Source: Streptomyces odontomachi
Lineage (GTDB): Bacteria; Actinomycetota; Actinomycetes; Streptomycetales; Streptomycetaceae
Length of the DNA stretch: 64,000 nucleotides
Direction of reading: 5' to 3'
NCBI RefSeq assembly: GCF_024435355.1
Contig: NZ_JAMJWG010000008.1
Coordinates: forward strand, 297,613-361,612
Part shown: positions 1-9,840 of the stretch, piece by piece
Layout: every line of letters begins with the position of its first letter
Numbering within the stretch: the stretch's first letter is position 1
Made by a program: the position numbers and the translations under genes
The notes under the pieces: generated by a model
What the model was told of the DNA's origin: nothing
What the model saw: only the letters and a program-made list of their open reading frames with translations
Databases searched by the model: none

Positions 1-296
1 ACATGACTCCAGCGTCGCACATCTTCGAACACATGAGCTAACAGGGGCCTCCGGGCTGCCGAGAAAGACTCGAGAACCCGAGGGCGGGAGAGCCGGAGTG
101 CCGTGTTCTGGTTCGTCGGTCGCGTCGGTTACGCCAACGAGGGTTGGTATTCGGCCACAATCCGGGCCGCCTTCCGATCCTGTTCGCTCGGGCGGCCTAC
201 AGTCGGCGACGGCGTGCGGGGTGGCCGCTTCGCCGGCGGCATGCGTCAGGCCCCACTAGCCGCGCCAGGGACCTCCAGGGAACTCCGAGGAGTGGA

Positions 297-746
297 ATGG
301 ACCCGATCGCTCGGTCGGCAGGGACCGCTCTGGTGGGCGCGATGGCCACGGACGCCTGGCACCAGGCACGGGCCGCGACGGTGGCCGTGTGGCGCCGCAC
401 CCGCCCCGATCGCGCCGACCACATCGCGGCCGAGCTGGAGAGCCTGCGCACCCAGGTGCTGACCGCCCGGGAGCATCACGATCCCGACACCGAGCAGGCC
501 CTGGCGGGCGCCTGGCGGCTGCATCTGCAACAGCTCGTCGACGCCCACCCCGCCTTCGCCGACGAGCTACGCCGCCTCCTCGACGACCACCTGAACCCCG
601 CCCTCGCGGCCCACGAACGCACCCGCCACGAGCAGGCCCGGCGCGACGGGGCTCCGTACGGCGGCGCACCGTACGGCGGTATGCCGTACGCCGGCGGGCG
701 GCACGACGGTGCGCAGTACCGCGGAATCCAGTACGAGCAGGCCTAG
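297..746 (+). CDS. Small hypothetical protein with Gly/Tyr-rich tail
   Basis: Unrecognised 149-residue protein. I start it at the ATG preceded by a CGAGGAG purine run; the frame stays open further upstream but that part looks non-coding. Residues 1-110 are predicted mostly helical and rich in Ala, Arg, His and Glu, with no signal peptide or membrane segment. The last 40 residues are a degenerate PYGG/PYAGG repeat that follows a DNA tandem repeat (about 645-700). It is followed by the aminotransferase gene on the same strand after a 248-bp gap, so co-transcription is doubtful. No function can be assigned. Confidence 0.6.
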   Translation: MDPIARSAGTALVGAMATDAWHQARAATVAVWRRTRPDRADHIAAELESLRTQVLTAREHHDPDTEQALAGAWRLHLQQLVDAHPAFADELRRLLDDHLNPALAAHERTRHEQARRDGAPYGGAPYGGMPYAGGRHDGAQYRGIQYEQA

Positions 747-807
747 CCGGCGAGCAGGCCCGGCCCGACCGGGCGACGCCCACGCCCCTGCACACCCGGC
801 ACCACCC

Positions 808-849
808 GACACCCGACACCCGGCACCCGGCACCCGGCACCCGGCACCC
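808..849. repeat. 7-bp tandem repeat (GRCACCC x6)
   Basis: Six head-to-tail heptamers, two GACACCC then four GGCACCC, lie in the gap before the aminotransferase gene. A simple-sequence tract of this kind can vary in copy number by slippage. It sits about 145 bp upstream of the next start codon, so any effect on expression is speculative. Confidence 0.85.
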
Positions 850-994
850 GAACGGGCGTACGCATGGCGGCTCACGAAGCCGGCGCAGCGCGGGCGCGTG
901 ACCGGCGCCGATTCACCTCGGCCACACACCAGCCCATCCGTGACATGGCACACAAGACGGAGCGCACCTCGTTACGCGCCCGTAAAGTTGCGGT

Positions 995-2206
995 ATGCAG
1001 GTGATCCAATCCACGAAACTCGCCAATGTCTGCTACGAGATCCGGGGCCCGGTTCTCGAAGAGGCGATGCGTCTGGAGGCGGCGGGTCACCGGATCCTCA
1101 AGCTCAACACGGGCAATCCGGCGGCCTTCGGCTTCGAGTGCCCGCCGGAGATCCTGGAGGACATCCTCCGCAACCTCGGCGACGCGCACGGCTACGGCGA
1201 CGCGAAGGGCCTGCTCGCGGCCCGCCGTGCGGTGGTCATGCACCACCAGACACTCGGCGTCGAGACCGACGTCGAGCATGTCTTCATCGGCAACGGCGTC
1301 TCCGAGCTGATCGTGATGGCCATGCAGGGCCTGCTCGACGACGGCGACGAGGTGCTGGTCCCGGCCCCGGACTACCCCCTGTGGACGGCCGCCGTCTCCC
1401 TGTCCGGCGGCACCGCGGTGCACTACCGCTGTGACGAGCAGTCCGACTGGATGCCCGACCTCGCCGACATTGAGCGCAAGGTCACCGACCGCACCAAGGC
1501 GCTGGTGATCATCAACCCGAACAACCCGACCGGTGCGGTCTACGACGAGGAGATGCTGCGCGGGCTCACCGACATAGCCCGCCGGCACAACCTCCTGGTC
1601 TGCTCCGACGAGATCTACGACAAGATCCTCTACGACGGCGCCACCCACACCCCCACCGCGGCCGTCGCGCCCGACCTGCTCACGCTCACGTTCAACGGCA
1701 TGTCGAAGGCCTACCGCGTGGCCGGCTTCCGGGTCGGCTGGCTCGTCATCTCCGGCCCGAAGGCGCACGCCGACTCGTACATAGAGGGTCTGACCATCCT
1801 GGCCAACATGCGCCTGTGCGCGAACATGCCGGGCCAGCACGGCGTGGTCGCGGCGCTCAGCGGACGGCAGTCGATCCAGGACCTGGTGCTGCCCGGCGGC
1901 CGGCTCAAGGAGCAGCGCGACACCGCGTACGAGTTGCTGACACAGATCCCCGGCGTCACCTGCGTGAAGCCGAAGGGGGCGCTCTACCTCTTCCCTCGTC
2001 TCGAGCCCAAGGCGTTCAAGATCAAGGACGACCGGCAGATGGTGCTGGACCTGCTGCGCACCGAGAAGATCATGGTGGTGCACGGCACCGGTTTCAACTG
2101 GCCCGAGCCCGACCACTTCCGCGTGGTCACCCTGCCGACGGCGGCGGACCTCACGGACGCGGTGACACGGATCGGCACGTTCCTCGACGGCTACGGGCAG
2201 GCATAA
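995..2206 (+). CDS. PLP-dependent aminotransferase, alanine aminotransferase-like (AlaA/AlaT type)
   Basis: Fold-type I aminotransferase of 403 residues, the normal family length, and cytoplasmic. It probably transfers an amino group between alanine and 2-oxoglutarate or a similar pair; the exact substrate cannot be read from sequence. Visible features are the N-terminal substrate loop KLNTGNPAAFGF, the PLP-phosphate region after GNGVSELI, the NPNNPTG stretch (about 170-176), and the Schiff-base lysine K238 in NGMSKAYRVAG. No Shine-Dalgarno precedes the ATG. A TAAAGT hexamer (983-988) ends 6 nt before the start, which would fit a leaderless mRNA; this is inference. It stands alone and faces a convergent gene. 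Confidence 0.9.
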   Translation: MQVIQSTKLANVCYEIRGPVLEEAMRLEAAGHRILKLNTGNPAAFGFECPPEILEDILRNLGDAHGYGDAKGLLAARRAVVMHHQTLGVETDVEHVFIGNGVSELIVMAMQGLLDDGDEVLVPAPDYPLWTAAVSLSGGTAVHYRCDEQSDWMPDLADIERKVTDRTKALVIINPNNPTGAVYDEEMLRGLTDIARRHNLLVCSDEIYDKILYDGATHTPTAAVAPDLLTLTFNGMSKAYRVAGFRVGWLVISGPKAHADSYIEGLTILANMRLCANMPGQHGVVAALSGRQSIQDLVLPGGRLKEQRDTAYELLTQIPGVTCVKPKGALYLFPRLEPKAFKIKDDRQMVLDLLRTEKIMVVHGTGFNWPEPDHFRVVTLPTAADLTDAVTRIGTFLDGYGQA

Positions 2207-2258
2207 CGAAACCACCGCCTCCGACCAGAGGGAAACGCCCGCTACAGGGAGGCGCCCA

Positions 2259-2735
2259 CTAGAGAGACGCGGCCACCTGGGGCTGCGCGTCCTCGGTGGT
2301 ACGGCCACCGGCCGCATGGAGGTCCATGCACTCCGCGGCCAGGATCGCCGCGGCCGTGTCCGCTCGGGACGCCGCCACCACCAGCGCGCGCCCGGCCAGG
2401 TCGTGCGCGCGGCGGTGCAGCGCGACGATCCGGGCCTGAGGTTCGTCCTCACCCGTGACGTCGGCGCCGGCGTCCATGCCGTCGACCGATGGCAGGGTCG
2501 CCCGAGCCACCGGCCCGCCGGAGCGCAACCGGGACACCTGGGCGACCAACCGCCGACCCGCCGCGTCCAGCTCCGCGGCCGGGGCCACGGCACGGATCTC
2601 ATCGATGACGGCGAGCAGCGCGGCCAGATGGCCGGCCAGCTGGATGTCCAGCTCCTCCTCGCGCGTGCGATGCGGAAAGTCGGCGCGGGCACCGGCGACC
2701 GTGTGCACCGACTTGTGGCGGATCGGCTCGTACAT
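2259..2735 (-). CDS. Conserved hypothetical helical protein beside pckG
   Basis: Unrecognised 158-residue soluble protein. I prefer the ATG of MYEPIRHKS over one 30 nt upstream because the downstream sequence looks conserved and charged from there. It is nearly all predicted helix (repeated Ala/Arg/Leu heptads about 20-60 and 105-145) with no cysteine motif and no membrane segment. It lies in the same orientation as, and downstream of, the PEP carboxykinase gene, with about 160 bp between them. The start region (2755-2790) is relatively AT-rich, so it may have its own promoter. Function unknown. Confidence 0.6.
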   Translation of the reverse strand: MYEPIRHKSVHTVAGARADFPHRTREEELDIQLAGHLAALLAVIDEIRAVAPAAELDAAGRRLVAQVSRLRSGGPVARATLPSVDGMDAGADVTGEDEPQARIVALHRRAHDLAGRALVVAASRADTAAAILAAECMDLHAAGGRTTEDAQPQVAASL

Positions 2736-2893
2736 GGGGGCTCCCGTGCCTAGACAGGAAACCATCCTAGCTTAGATTTCGTCTAAACCTGAGTCTGCAC
2801 CAAGGAAGGGTCGCCGTCTCCGACGGGGCCCGGGACGGTGCACCACACGGTCCATCCCGTCCGCCCCGAGCCCTTCACGTCGGTGCCGCCCCC

Positions 2894-4873
2894 TCAGCCC
2901 AGGCGCTTGACCAAGGCCTCGTGCTGGTCCCACAGCTCGCTCGGCGTGTGGGCGCCGTACGTGTCGAGGTGGTCGGAGATGAGGGCCGCCTCCCGGCGCC
3001 AGGCCTCCGAGTCGACGGTGAGCAGGAGGTCGAGGTCCGGACCGGAGAGATCCAGACCGTCCGTGTCCAGGGCCTCCTTGGTCGGCAGCACGCCGATCGG
3101 GGTGCGGACGCCGTCGGCCTGACCGTCGAGCCGCTCCACGATCCACTTCAGCACTCGGCTGTTCTCACCGAAGCCCGGCCAGACGTACGCGCCCTCGTCG
3201 TTCTTCCGGAACCAGTTGACGTAGTAGATCTTCGGCAGCCGGGACTCGTCGCCCTCCCGCTCGACGGAGGAGCGGCCGACATCGATCCAGTGGGCCATGT
3301 AGTCGCCCATGTGGTAGCCGCAGAAGGGCAGCATCGCGAACGGGTCGCGGCGCAGTTCGCCGACCGTGCCCTCGGCCGCCGCGGTCTTCTCGGAAGCCAC
3401 GTTCGCGCCCAGGAACACGCCGTGCGCCCAGTCGAAGGACTCGGTGACCAGCGGCACGGCGGTGGCGCGCCGGCCACCGAAGAGGATCGCCGAGATCGGC
3501 ACGCCCTTCGGGTCCTCCCACTCCGGCGCGATGATCGGGCACTGGGCGGCGGGCGTGGTGAAGCGGGCGTTCGGATGGGCGGCCGGGGTGTCGGAGGCCG
3601 GCGTCCAGTCGTTGCCCCTCCAGTCGGTCAGATGCGCCGGGGGCTCCTCGGTCATGCCCTCCCACCACACGTCGCCGTCGTCGGTCAGAGCGACGTTCGT
3701 GAAGATTGAATTACCCCAGAGGGTCTTCATCGCGTTGGCGTTGGTGTGCTCGCCGGTACCGGGGGCGACGCCGAAGAACCCGGCCTCCGGGTTGATGGCG
3801 TAGAGCCGACCGTCGTCACCGAACCGCATCCAGGCGATGTCGTCACCGATGGTCTCGACCGTCCAACCCGGAACACTCGGTTCCAGCATGGCGAGATTGG
3901 TCTTGCCACAGGCCGACGGGAATGCGGCGGCCACGTATGTGGCGCCCGCCCGTCGCCCACCACCACCCTCGACCGAGGACCTGCGGTCCGCCGCCTCGTC
4001 TCGGGGCGGCGTCAGCTTGAGGATCAGCATGTGCTCGGCAAGCCACCCCTCGTCGCGCGCCATCACCGAAGCGATCCGCAGGGCGTAGCACTTCTTGCCG
4101 AGCAGCGCGTTGCCGCCGTAGCCGGAGCCGTACGACCAGATCTCGCGGTCCTCGGGGAAGTGCGAGATGTACTTGGTGGGGTTGCAGGGCCAGGGCACGT
4201 CCGACTCACCGCCGGCAAGCGGGGCGCCAACGGTGTGCACGGCTTTGACAAAGGCACCGTCGGCACCGAGCGCGTCCAGCACCGGCCGCCCCATCCGGGT
4301 CATGGTCCGCATGGAGACCGCCACATAGGCGGAGTCGGTGATCTCCACGCCCATCGCGGAGAGCGGCGAGCCGAGCGGCCCCATGCAGAACGGCACCACG
4401 TACATCGTCCGCCCGCGCATGGCCCCCCGGAAGAGGCCTCCCTGGCCGCCGCTTCCCTGGAAGACGTCCCGCATCTGAGCGGGATCCATCCAGTGGTTGG
4501 TGGGCCCCGCGTCCTCCTCGCGCTCCGAGCAGATGAACGTGCGGTCCTCGACGCGGGCGACGTCCCGGGGGTCGGAGGCCGCGTAGTAAGAGTGCGGGCG
4601 TTTGACGGGGTCGAGCCTCTTGAACGTGCCTTTCTCGACCAGTTCCTCACACAGGCGCTGGTACTCGGCCTCGGAGCCGTCGCACCAGACCACCCGGTCC
4701 GGCTGGGTCAGTGCGGCGATCTCGTCGACCCAGGCGGTGAGGCCGCGGTGGCCGGTCGGGGGTGTGGCGGAGGCGGTGCCGGGACGGGCGGAGGAAGCCG
4801 GAGTGGGCTCGGGGGTCCGGACGGTGTCCGAGGTACGGGAACCCGTACCGGAGAGCACAGCATCGCGCGCCAC
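2894..4873 (-). CDS. pckG: Phosphoenolpyruvate carboxykinase (GTP)
   Basis: Converts oxaloacetate plus GTP to phosphoenolpyruvate, CO2 and GDP, the entry step of gluconeogenesis from TCA intermediates; cytoplasmic. It belongs to the GTP-dependent family: the nucleotide-binding P-loop with the family cysteine (FPSACGKTN, C322) is present, as are the PGNP-type early region, the Mn/substrate lysines and the GWTVETIGDDIAWM stretch. At 659 residues it is about 50 longer than typical. The excess is an N-terminal Pro/Ser/Thr-rich extension (about 1-45) and a short charged insert near 295-310 (RSSVEGGGGRR). It is divergent from the TrhA gene across a 308-bp intergenic region that must hold its promoter. 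Confidence 0.97.
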   Translation of the reverse strand: MARDAVLSGTGSRTSDTVRTPEPTPASSARPGTASATPPTGHRGLTAWVDEIAALTQPDRVVWCDGSEAEYQRLCEELVEKGTFKRLDPVKRPHSYYAASDPRDVARVEDRTFICSEREEDAGPTNHWMDPAQMRDVFQGSGGQGGLFRGAMRGRTMYVVPFCMGPLGSPLSAMGVEITDSAYVAVSMRTMTRMGRPVLDALGADGAFVKAVHTVGAPLAGGESDVPWPCNPTKYISHFPEDREIWSYGSGYGGNALLGKKCYALRIASVMARDEGWLAEHMLILKLTPPRDEAADRRSSVEGGGGRRAGATYVAAAFPSACGKTNLAMLEPSVPGWTVETIGDDIAWMRFGDDGRLYAINPEAGFFGVAPGTGEHTNANAMKTLWGNSIFTNVALTDDGDVWWEGMTEEPPAHLTDWRGNDWTPASDTPAAHPNARFTTPAAQCPIIAPEWEDPKGVPISAILFGGRRATAVPLVTESFDWAHGVFLGANVASEKTAAAEGTVGELRRDPFAMLPFCGYHMGDYMAHWIDVGRSSVEREGDESRLPKIYYVNWFRKNDEGAYVWPGFGENSRVLKWIVERLDGQADGVRTPIGVLPTKEALDTDGLDLSGPDLDLLLTVDSEAWRREAALISDHLDTYGAHTPSELWDQHEALVKRLG

Positions 4874-5181
4874 GATTGCTCCTAAATGAGGGTTGTGTGA
4901 GTGATGGCCCTGCCGTCAAAGCCGCGGCCCGGATCCCGGCTGCTCGTGCCGCACATGCCCCGCACGAGCATGCACACCCCCGCACGATCGCTCATCTGGA
5001 CCCGACCGCTCTCATCTGATCCTGCGCCGTGATCGCCCATCTGTCCAGAGGGCCTCACACATGAGCACCGTGACCCTGACCACGCCCCACCGGCATCCAC
5101 CCTCCACACCCACCCCCCCGGCACAGCCTTGGCCTCCCCCTGACACTCACTTGATCCACGACTTACGGAGGCGTAGGTACC
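4874..5181. other. Divergent intergenic region between pckG and trhA
   Basis: This 308-bp gap carries the 5' regions of two divergent genes. It holds two imperfect copies of GATCGCYCATCTG (about 4985-4997 and 5031-5043) separated by a related CTCATCTGATC. A regulator of gluconeogenesis could bind them, but this is only a pattern. I see no convincing ORF and no strong hairpin. Confidence 0.4.
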
Positions 5182-5940
5182 ATGCCGTGCATGACTGCGC
5201 CCGTCCCCGACGCATCCACCGACCCGGCCAGCGCCGACTCCGAGACGTCCTCTGCCCAGGTGTCGGCGCCCTCGCTGCCGCAGCAGATGGCCCAGCTGCC
5301 CCAGCAGGTCAAGCCCCTGCTACGTGGCTGGTTGCACGCCGGGATGTTCCCCGCGGTACTGATCGCCGGGCTGGTCCTCACCGCCCTCGCGGACTCCCCG
5401 CGCGGCCGCATCGCCTGCGGGATCTACGTCCTGACGGCCTGCCTGCTGTTCGGAGTGAGCGCGCTCTACCACCGCGGCAACTGGGGCCCGCGCACCGGCC
5501 GCATCCTGCGCCGCCTCGACCACGCGAACATCTTCCTGATCATCGCCGGCACCTACACCCCCCTGACATTGCTGCTGCTGCCCGACGGCAAGGGCACCTG
5601 GCTGCTGTGGGGAATATGGGGCGCCGCGGCGGCCGGCATCATCTTCCGCGTCTTCTGGGTCGGCGCCCCGCGCTGGCTCTACACACCGTGCTACATCGCC
5701 ATGGGCTGGGCCGCCGTCTTCTTCCTGCCGGACTTCCTGCGCACAGGGGGCGTGGCGGTACTGCTCTGCGTGCTCGTGGGCGGGCTGCTCTACAGCCTGG
5801 GCGGCGTGGTCTACGGCATCAAGCGGCCGAACCCGTCACCGCGCTGGTTCGGCTTCCACGAGGTCTTCCACTCCTTCACGCTCGCGGCGTTCGCCGTCCA
5901 CTACGTGGGCATCTCGCTGGTCGCCTACCAGCACGCGTGA
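5182..5940 (+). CDS. trhA: Hemolysin III / TrhA family (PAQR) integral membrane protein
   Basis: Seven-transmembrane protein of the hemolysin III (YqfA/PAQR) family, 252 residues. Members are thought to be metal-dependent membrane hydrolases or to affect membrane energetics; the role in streptomycetes is not established. After a soluble N-terminus (about 1-45) there are seven hydrophobic helices. The family histidine/serine signature is visible: SALYHR (about 91-96) followed by RLDHANIF, and a terminal FHEVFHSFT with paired histidines that would complete the metal site. A GGAGG lies about 10 nt before the chosen ATG; a second ATG 9 nt downstream is possible. It is followed by the Mut7-C gene after 75 bp. 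Confidence 0.9.
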   Translation: MPCMTAPVPDASTDPASADSETSSAQVSAPSLPQQMAQLPQQVKPLLRGWLHAGMFPAVLIAGLVLTALADSPRGRIACGIYVLTACLLFGVSALYHRGNWGPRTGRILRRLDHANIFLIIAGTYTPLTLLLLPDGKGTWLLWGIWGAAAAGIIFRVFWVGAPRWLYTPCYIAMGWAAVFFLPDFLRTGGVAVLLCVLVGGLLYSLGGVVYGIKRPNPSPRWFGFHEVFHSFTLAAFAVHYVGISLVAYQHA

Positions 5941-6015
5941 CGGCGGTGGGCCGGGGTGGTCCCGGCCCACCGAAACACGGTGAAATCCGTCCCACCCGCG
6001 TGACATCCTGGCCCC

Positions 6016-6747
6016 GTGAACGGTCCCGAGATCCACATCGAGTTCGCCCCCGAGCTGGACCTGTTCGTACCGCAGGCACGCCGGCGAGGACCCACGGCGC
6101 TGGTCACCGACGGTGTCTCCTCGCTCGGCCACGTCGTGGAATCGCTCGGGGTGCCGCTGACCGAGGTCGGCGAGCTACTGGTGAACGGGCACCCGGCGGC
6201 CAGGTCGCACGTCCCGGCCGCGGGCGAATCGGTACGGGTACGGACGGTCACCCGTCCCCAGCGCATCGAAGGCGCCCCCCTCCGCTTCCTCCTCGACGTC
6301 CACCTGGGCACGCTGGCGCGTCGACTGCGACTGCTCGGGGTGGACACGGCGTACGAATCGACCGACATCGGCGACGCCGCGCTGGCCGGTCGCTCCGCCG
6401 CGGAACGGCGCGTGATGCTCAGCCGGGACCGCGGTCTGCTGCGGCGCCGTGAGCTGTTCGCCGGCGGATACGTCTACAGCGACAAGCCGGACGACCAGCT
6501 CCACGACGTGCTCGGCCGCTTCGCACCCGAGCTACGACCGTGGACCCGCTGCACCGCGTGCAACGGCGAGCTGAAAGAGACCCCCAAAGACGACGTCGCG
6601 GACCTCCTCGAGCACGGCACCCAACGCACGTACGACGTCTTTGCCCAGTGCACGGCGTGCGGGCGGGTGTACTGGCGGGGCGCTCACCACGACCGCCTCG
6701 AGCGCATCGTCGAGGCGGCCATGGGTTGCCACGGCGATCCCGGGTGA
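6016..6747 (+). CDS. Mut7-C RNase domain protein with N-terminal ubiquitin-like fold
   Basis: Predicted cytoplasmic PIN-like ribonuclease, 243 residues, with a GTG start. Residues 1-80 match the Mut7-C-associated ubiquitin/ThiS-like domain. Residues about 90-240 match the Mut7-C RNase domain: the acidic residue of FLLDVHLG, the SRDRGLL motif, and a C-terminal zinc ribbon formed by two CTAC knuckles about 30 residues apart. Mut7-C proteins are thought to act in RNA processing or decay; no substrate is known. It may be co-transcribed with the TrhA gene (75-bp gap). The long repeat-rich gap follows. Confidence 0.85.
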   Translation: MNGPEIHIEFAPELDLFVPQARRRGPTALVTDGVSSLGHVVESLGVPLTEVGELLVNGHPAARSHVPAAGESVRVRTVTRPQRIEGAPLRFLLDVHLGTLARRLRLLGVDTAYESTDIGDAALAGRSAAERRVMLSRDRGLLRRRELFAGGYVYSDKPDDQLHDVLGRFAPELRPWTRCTACNGELKETPKDDVADLLEHGTQRTYDVFAQCTACGRVYWRGAHHDRLERIVEAAMGCHGDPG

Positions 6748-6766
6748 CCCCTGGTCCCACGCTGCC

Positions 6767-6925
6767 CACGACGCGGCCAGGCTGTTCGTCCGGGTCGCCC
6801 GGGTCGCACGTGACCGTGGGGTTTGGCTGGGCGGCTCGTCCGAGTGCCCGGAACCGTTCACGTGACCGTACGGTGCGGCTACGCCGTTCGTCCGGGGGCC
6901 CGGTGCCGTTGCACGTGACCGTGCG
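6767..6925. repeat. Three ~52-bp tandem repeats ending in CACGTGACCGT
   Basis: Three degenerate head-to-tail units follow the Mut7-C gene. Each has a GGCTNNTCGTCCG-like half, a GCCCGG segment and a terminal CACGTGACCGT at 6807-6817, 6859-6869 and 6912-6922, giving periods of 52 and 53 bp. The CACGTG core is invariant while the flanks drift. They do not encode a shared protein frame across all units. They could be binding sites for a regulator or a decayed minisatellite. Confidence 0.8.
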
Positions 6926-7020
6926 TCGTGGCCTGTGCCCACCCGTTCCGCCCTGCGGAACGACTGCCCACAGAAGGTTTGGGGTGCCCCCGTCCACAGA
7001 GGGGTAGGGGCGGTGTCCCC

Positions 7021-7068
7021 TTGTCCTGGGCGCCGAAGGGCCGCTTGTCCTGGGTGCCGAAGGGCCGC
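7021..7068. repeat. 24-bp direct repeat, two copies
   Basis: Two adjacent 24-bp units begin TTGTCCTGGG and end GAAGGGCCGC, at 7021-7044 and 7045-7068, with one difference. They are part of the same repeat-dense intergenic tract. Confidence 0.8.
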
Positions 7069-7089
7069 GTTCGGTGGGGTGGGTGGGTC

Positions 7090-7193
7090 GGTGTCGCGGG
7101 GGTATGTACGTGCTCGGCCGGCGCGATTGCCCTGGACCGTCAGTTCACGGCACCCAGCGGCGGTCCTGCGCGCGCACATACCCCCACGACACC
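7090..7193. repeat. Palindromic element, copy 1 (104 bp)
   Basis: An 18-bp outer stem, 7090-7107 against 7176-7193, pairs with a single mismatch. Inside it lies a conserved ~70-bp core beginning ATGTACGTGCTCGGCCGG and ending GCGCGCACAT, with an internal GGACCG/CGGTCC stem around TCAGTTCAC. A near-identical core occurs in inverted orientation at 7318-7420, but with a different outer stem. This could be a miniature mobile element or a structured RNA; I do not recognise it. Confidence 0.8.
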
Positions 7194-7319
7194 TCCCGTC
7201 TCACTCGCGGCTCTCCCCCGGTGACCCTTCTTTTCCTTCCTCCACCCCTTCCGGGGTGTCGCCCCCACGGGCATGGGGCAAGCCCCCACCGGGGTGCAGG
7301 TCGCGTACGAGACGGGAGG
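7192..7319. repeat. 11-bp inverted repeat joining the two palindromic elements
   Basis: CCTCCCGTCTC (7192-7202) and GAGACGGGAGG (7309-7319) are perfect inverted repeats. They touch the inner edges of the two palindromic elements and enclose a 106-bp spacer. The spacer itself contains a small hairpin (CACCCC-TTCC-GGGGTG, 7243-7258). The arrangement makes the whole 7090-7420 block one large imperfect palindrome. Confidence 0.75.
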
Positions 7320-7420
7320 GGGCGTGGGGGATGTGCGCGCGCAGGACCGCCGCCGAGTGCCGGTGAACTGACGGTCCACGATCATCGCGCCGGCCGAGCA
7401 CGTACATCCCCCACGCCCCC
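7318..7420. repeat. Palindromic element, copy 2, inverted (103 bp)
   Basis: The outer stem 7318-7334 against 7404-7420 is a perfect 17-bp match. The reverse complement of the core matches copy 1 over about 70 bp with a few changes, and it again contains the GGACCG/CGGTCC inner stem. The outer-stem sequence differs from copy 1 (GGGGGCGTGGGGG versus GTGTCGCGGGGGT), yet both are self-complementary. Confidence 0.8.
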
Positions 7421-7458
7421 GACCCACAACGAAACAGAAGGCGACCCCAGCCACAGGC

Positions 7459-7596
7459 GCACCCGCACTCGCCAACGCGCACCAGCGCACCGGCACACGC
7501 CGCGCAATCAACAGCCCGTCCGGCGATTGAGGACGAGGCCGTCAAGGCCGACAAGGGGGGCCTGGGGGCAAAGCCCCCAGTGGGGCAACCACGGGG
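7459..7596. repeat. Long dispersed repeat, copy A
   Basis: A segment of about 138 bp, from CGCACCCGCACTCG through GGCGATTGAGGACGAGG to CAACCACGGGG, recurs nearly unchanged in opposite orientation at 63865-63996. Its middle resembles the intergenic repeat I remember as common in Streptomyces chromosomes (from memory). It contains a perfect hairpin, CTGGGGGC-AAA-GCCCCCAG (7562-7580), placed right after the stop codon of the DUF255 gene, so it may also serve as that gene's terminator. Confidence 0.85.
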
Positions 7597-9657
<2,061 letters not shown>

Positions 9658-9840
9658 GCGTCAATCCTTGCGCATGGTGCCGGTGGCGTGCGGACCCGCC
9701 ACGGCGGTGAGGAACGGATAGAACCGGAGTGTGTAGTTCCGGTGGGATCCGTGGCATGGCGCGCGGGCACCGTACCCTCGCGTCCTGCGTGCCCGCGCAC
9801 GACACTGGTCTTCAGACGTGCGGGCGACAGGGGGTATGTC

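Noticed and set aside
3..41. Short open frame ending in TAA at the left edge, maybe the tail of a gene entering the window
   Set aside because: Only 12 codons are visible and no frame or domain can be confirmed.
872..2692. 606-codon minus-strand open frame across the aminotransferase gene
   Set aside because: It is antisense to a strongly supported enzyme and arises from GC-rich codon bias; its translation has no motif.
6767..7420. Repeat-dense gap as a CRISPR array
   Set aside because: Repeats are of different classes and there are no regular unique spacers or cas genes.
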